64,000 bases of DNA from Micropterix aruncella. Taxonomy: Eukaryota; Arthropoda; Insecta; Lepidoptera; Micropterigidae. Below, piece by piece: positions 60,823-64,000 of the stretch; position 1 is the first letter of the stretch; each line of letters opens with the position of its first letter. Location of the stretch: the NCBI GenBank assembly GCA_944548615.1, contig OX155960.1, forward strand, positions 30,949,711 to 31,013,710, written 5' to 3'. Made by a program: the position numbers and the translations under genes. The notes below the pieces were generated by a model. That model saw only the letters and a list, made by a program, of their open reading frames with translations. It had not been told where the DNA came from and searched no databases.

Positions 60823-60975
60823 TAAGTCTGTCTTGTTATTGCATTAGATCAACAGAATTGAAATGAAATTCCTTTAATTTTAACCCAACGGAAAATGGTG
60901 ATACAGCCGGGAATCGAACCGGAACCTTATCAATGTAAGATCAGGCCACCTATACCACTATGTCACCGGGCCGTA
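60823..60975 (-). mobile_element. tRNA-derived SINE, 3'-shortened copy
   Basis: Minus strand: GGCCCGGTGACATAGTGGTA near 60973 (A-box-like) and CGGTTCGATTCCCGGCTG near 60905-60930 (B-box), then the conserved AACGGAATT-type body. The LINE-like tail and (AAAC)n of the other two copies are missing. Confidence 0.75.
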
Positions 60976-61148
60976 GTTTATGCTCTGTGGGGCAATTCTC
61001 CGCCTCTTAGCAATTTGTTGTTATTTTAACTAAGTCTATAGCAATTTTATGATGTTTTCGTTTACAGTAAAATTATTGCTTATGTTTGCGGTAAAATATA
61101 CAATTTTTGGTTTTGTATTTTTTTCTGTTCTTTCTTACTTTTGTATAA

Positions 61149-62488
61149 CTAGGGTTGTCGACTACAGCGGGCGAGCCAGTCACCTCAGGAAGTTTGAACG
61201 ATTAGTCGTTCTATCTCCCTGGAGTGAGCGCAGAAGACTTGGACAAAACAGTCCATTGTCTAGCTCCGCCACAAACCCGTAACAGGCCAACGCCTTAACC
61301 GCGAGATAGCCAGAAGTGTTACCCAGCGGGCTTACACTCACGCCCTTACTTCCAATTGTGACCAGATTACTCGATTGGTTACGAGTTCGAGGTCGCTTGC
61401 GCGGTCCTCTCCCTTACGAAGCGGTGAAACGGTGTAGGTATACCAAATCTATCGCGGACCACGGCGTCCTTTGCCCGGCTGTTCACCCAGGATCAGGTAG
61501 CCGATGGTCGTTTTAAGAGCAGTCGCCCTAAGGTCCGCAACCACCCCCGCTCTATAGGAAACAGTACTGCTTCCAGACTCCCCCGACTGTTAATCGGGGG
61601 CTAACGGGCCCATGATGAGGTGGCCACGATGACCCATGTGTTCAGGGTCGGTCACACTCACGGGTCAATACCCATTCGACGGCCTCCCCGCATGGGGTGC
61701 GAATCCTGGGTAGGACACTGGGTCAACCAGTCTCCCCTGGGAATCAAACCTCTGGCGCCCCTGGACGGTCTGCACACCGTGCGGCGCAAACCAATCGATT
61801 GTGCTCTCCAACTAACAGTCGGGGGAGTCTGGGAACTGTATTGTTTCCTACAGAGCGGGGGTGGTTGTCTACCTTACGGCGACTGCTCTTGAAATGACCA
61901 TTGGCCATCCGATCCCGGTTCAGAGTCGGGCAAAGGACGCCTTGGTCCTCGATAGATTCGGTGCACTCCGTTTCACCGCTTCGTAAGGGAGAGGACCGCG
62001 CAAGCGACCTCGAACTCGGAACCAAACGAGAGACCGGAGAAATCTGGTCACAATTGGAAGTGAGGGCGCGAGTATCTCGAGCCCGCCGGGTTTATTCCTG
62101 GCTAACTCGCGGTAAGGCGTTGGACTCTCACGGGTTGTGACGTAGCTGGACGTAGAATTGTACTGTCCAAAGTCTTCTACGTTCACTGCAGGGCGACAGA
62201 ACGACTAATCGTTAAAACGTCCTGTGGTGACGGGCTCGCCCGTTGTAGTCGACACCGCAAGATGTTAGTCAGAGTGCGCAATCAATTGGCTTATGCCGCA
62301 CGGTGCGCAGACCGTCCAGGAGCGCCAGAAGGTTGATTCCCAGGGGAAACTAACCATAAGGCCAGAGTCCTACCCAGGCTCGCACTTCATGCGGGGAGGT
62401 CGTCGGATAGGTGTTGACCCGTGAGTGTGACCAACCCTGAACAGAATGGGTCTTCGTGGCCAACCCAACAAGGGCCCATTAACTCCCA
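61149..62488 (-). repeat. R670 family repeat, full length, split by another R670
   Basis: Bounded by a perfect 14-bp direct repeat, TTACTTTTGTATAA, at 61135-61148 and 62489-62502. It starts CTAGGGTTGTCGACTACAGC and ends GGGCCCATTAACTCCCA. Without the inner copy (667 bp) and its 8-bp duplication it measures 665 bp. The inner copy interrupts it at the GACTGTTAATC site. Confidence 0.9.
61596..62262 (+). mobile_element. R670 nested in R670
   Basis: 667-bp plus-orientation copy, flanked by TGTTAATC (61588-61595) and TGTTAGTC (62263-62270). It starts GGGGGCTAACGGGCCCATG and ends GTAGTCGACACCGCAAGA. With the outer copy it makes a head-to-head arrangement that could fold back. Confidence 0.85.
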
Positions 62489-62609
62489 TTACTTTTGTAT
62501 AATCAGTGACATGTATGTATATCTGTGTTATATGAAATAAATGCACATGAATGTTTTCTTTCTTTGAGGGCACTATCCATGACAAAGCCATGTCATCAAT
62601 CCTCAGACA

Positions 62610-63393
62610 CAGTGGCGGCGCTAGACCGCACTTGAACGTGGGCGAAATTAGGTTCGCGAGGCCTTTTTTATTTCCCAGTCAAAAAGAAAACGTTAGATTA
62701 CATGAGCCGAATTATAGTGAAACTAATGTACGAGTAAACGAGTTTTATTGCTAATCAAATGATGTTAAAAATTACACAAATAGAAATATACGAACTTTTC
62801 GGCTTTTGGCCTCACTGAACTTTTTCAGGTTTATGTCATAGCTAATACTAGCCGCTATTTCAGCTTCAATTGATAGAATTGACAACGCAGATAGTCTCTC
62901 TTGGGTCATCGTGCTTCTCAAGTAGGTCTTATTCAATTTTAACTTTGAGAAGCTTCTCTCAGCGGAAGATGTACTGACGGGAACTGTGAGCATGATTCTA
63001 ATTGCTATGTAAACATTTGGATATATTTCTTCCAAATTATTTTCAAAATTGTACTGAATGAGTTGTTTCGTGGTCGTTGACGGAGTCAAGTGAATTCGCT
63101 TTTAAAAGCTGTAGCTCTTCATATAGCTCGAAAGGCTGTATGTCACTGTTTTCGCCGTCGCCTTCCCGCAGTAAATCATTACAATGCTTGAGAAGGTCCT
63201 CTTTGGATATCGATTTCAATAATTTGGATAATACCCCTAAAGTACTACTCACTCACTTCACTCACGCAAGTGTATGATAATAAATAAGAATAAATAAATA
63301 AAATTTAAATAATTTGTAAAACTTTTGCGAGGTCCCCTCAGGTGCGAGGCCGTCGGCGGTCGCCGACGTCGCCGACGCCTAGCGCCGCCACTG
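62610..63393 (-). mobile_element. hAT transposon, internally deleted
   Basis: 784 bp between perfect 8-bp target duplications CTCAGACA (62602-62609 and 63394-63401). Terminal inverted repeats CAGTGGCGGCGCTAG are identical over 15 bp. The interior keeps only the C-terminal part of a hAT transposase. TIR start and duplication length are diagnostic of hAT. Confidence 0.95.
62772..63252 (-). pseudogene. hAT transposase C-terminus with dimerisation domain
   Basis: The first frame (63252 downward) contains LSKLLKSISKEDLLKHCNDL and EELQLLKANSL. After a frameshift near 63045-63090, the second frame reads NNLEEIYPNVYIAIRIML, TVPVSTSSAERSFSKLK, LNKTYLRSTMTQERLSAL and SILSIE, and stops at 62772. The P...A.R..LT.PVS.ASAERSFS.LK.IK...RS.M...RL..L..L..E block is the hAT C-terminal dimerisation region. 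The RNase H-like catalytic core is deleted, so no activity is possible. It resembles insect hAT proteins annotated as MYM- or TTF-type zinc-finger hAT products. Confidence 0.85.
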
Positions 63394-63401
63394 CTCAGAC
63401 A

Positions 63402-63967
63402 GTTAGGGATTTGAACGATTTGAGCAGACTTCAGATACGCATGTGGGCGCGAAGGGCGGGTTTAAGAGGGTATTCACTTATTCACTTAGTGAAATGTCCT
63501 AAACCCGTACAAACTCATCAACATTCTTCAAGAAATCACCTCTCGTTGTGTGTGGCGCGGCTCGCAGAGGCCATCGGCTGCATTTCAGTCGGTTGTTGTA
63601 GCCCACAAAGGCAACGATCCAAGTTGCCACCTTTCTTTGGGCGTGGGGTTATTTATGCCAGTCGTAAACCGTTAACAATGAGACTTCGGTTTTGGCCCGA
63701 CCTCAAACTGCGACGCGAATATCTTTAAAAATCGTGGGCGAGACGTTTTGTTTTAGTCTTCCGCTCTCAACTAAGTGCAATGTCTTGCAACATTAAATAT
63801 TTCCTTTTTACAACAAGAAAGTTAAAATGTTGAAGTCAGAGACGGTAATTACAATATGAGAGACTGCTGACTATCTCGCTGTCGCTATCGAAATGTAACG
63901 ACCGTTTTCTCGGTTTCTGTTCGCTACTGAAATCACAGACTGCGGAAACCCGACTAATCAAAAGAGG
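63402..63967. other. Unassigned stretch
   Basis: A 128-codon frame (63342-63728) begins inside the hAT end and has no known domain. No gene called. Confidence 0.4.
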
Positions 63968-64000
63968 TTCTACGTTCATCCCACGACTGAAAGAACGATC
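63968..64000 (+). repeat. R670-B-like fragment running off the window
   Basis: TTCTACGTTCATCCCACGAC and TGAAAGAACGATC match 21332-21361 near the right end of the B copy. The rest lies beyond the window. Confidence 0.65.

Overview
The window looks like nuclear DNA of an insect, most likely a moth or butterfly (Lepidoptera). It is AT-rich and has no bacterial gene organisation. It carries short Helitrons whose 5' end begins TCTATACTAATATTATAAA, tRNA-derived SINEs that share a 3' tail with a CR1/jockey-like LINE, an R1-clade LINE fragment, RTE-type fragments, and Tc1, hAT and TTAA-flanked DNA elements. The taxonomic call is inference. I found no convincing host protein-coding gene, rRNA gene or functional tRNA gene. 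Almost every readable protein segment belongs to a transposable element.

The best-preserved coding unit is an apparently complete autonomous Helitron (49407-55052, minus strand). It has 5'-TC and CTAG-3' ends, a 3' hairpin 11 nt from the end, an A/T insertion junction inside a (TA)n microsatellite, and a RepHel gene. That gene reads through as 1503 codons if one 102-nt GT-AG intron is removed. Deleted Helitron relatives lie at 8585-9160, 42816-43080, about 43190-43624 and about 55561-55926.

The most unusual component is a GC-rich, non-coding-looking family of about 670 bp that I do not recognise. I call it R670, with a divergent variant R670-B. Four copies measure 665-673 bp once later insertions are subtracted, a mosaic copy is of similar size, and there are two B copies and several fragments. 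Flanking direct repeats of 14-16 bp suggest retroposition. In three separate copies, a different later insertion (an R670-B, an R1-clade LINE, another R670) lies within the same roughly 25-bp interval.

Layout: 1-8.5 kb, AT-rich DNA with R670 fragments, a mariner-type transposase remnant, a LINE C-terminus and an interrupted SINE. 8.5-15 kb, a small Helitron, an RTE remnant and a complete but dead Tc1 element. 15-24 kb, R670 copies, a 542-bp fold-back element and a CR1/jockey-like LINE. 24-36 kb, small inverted-repeat elements, a SINE, nested TTAA elements and RTE pieces. 36-45 kb, a jockey/CR1-like RT pseudogene, two oppositely oriented elements with 119-bp minisatellites, and short Helitrons. 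45-56 kb, R670 with an R1 insert, a long TA/CATA microsatellite and the intact Helitron. 56-64 kb, R670-B, a MITE, a SINE, nested R670 and an internally deleted hAT with a perfect 8-bp target duplication.

Such dense nesting fits heterochromatin, a W chromosome or a gene-poor intergenic region. The sequence alone cannot decide between these.
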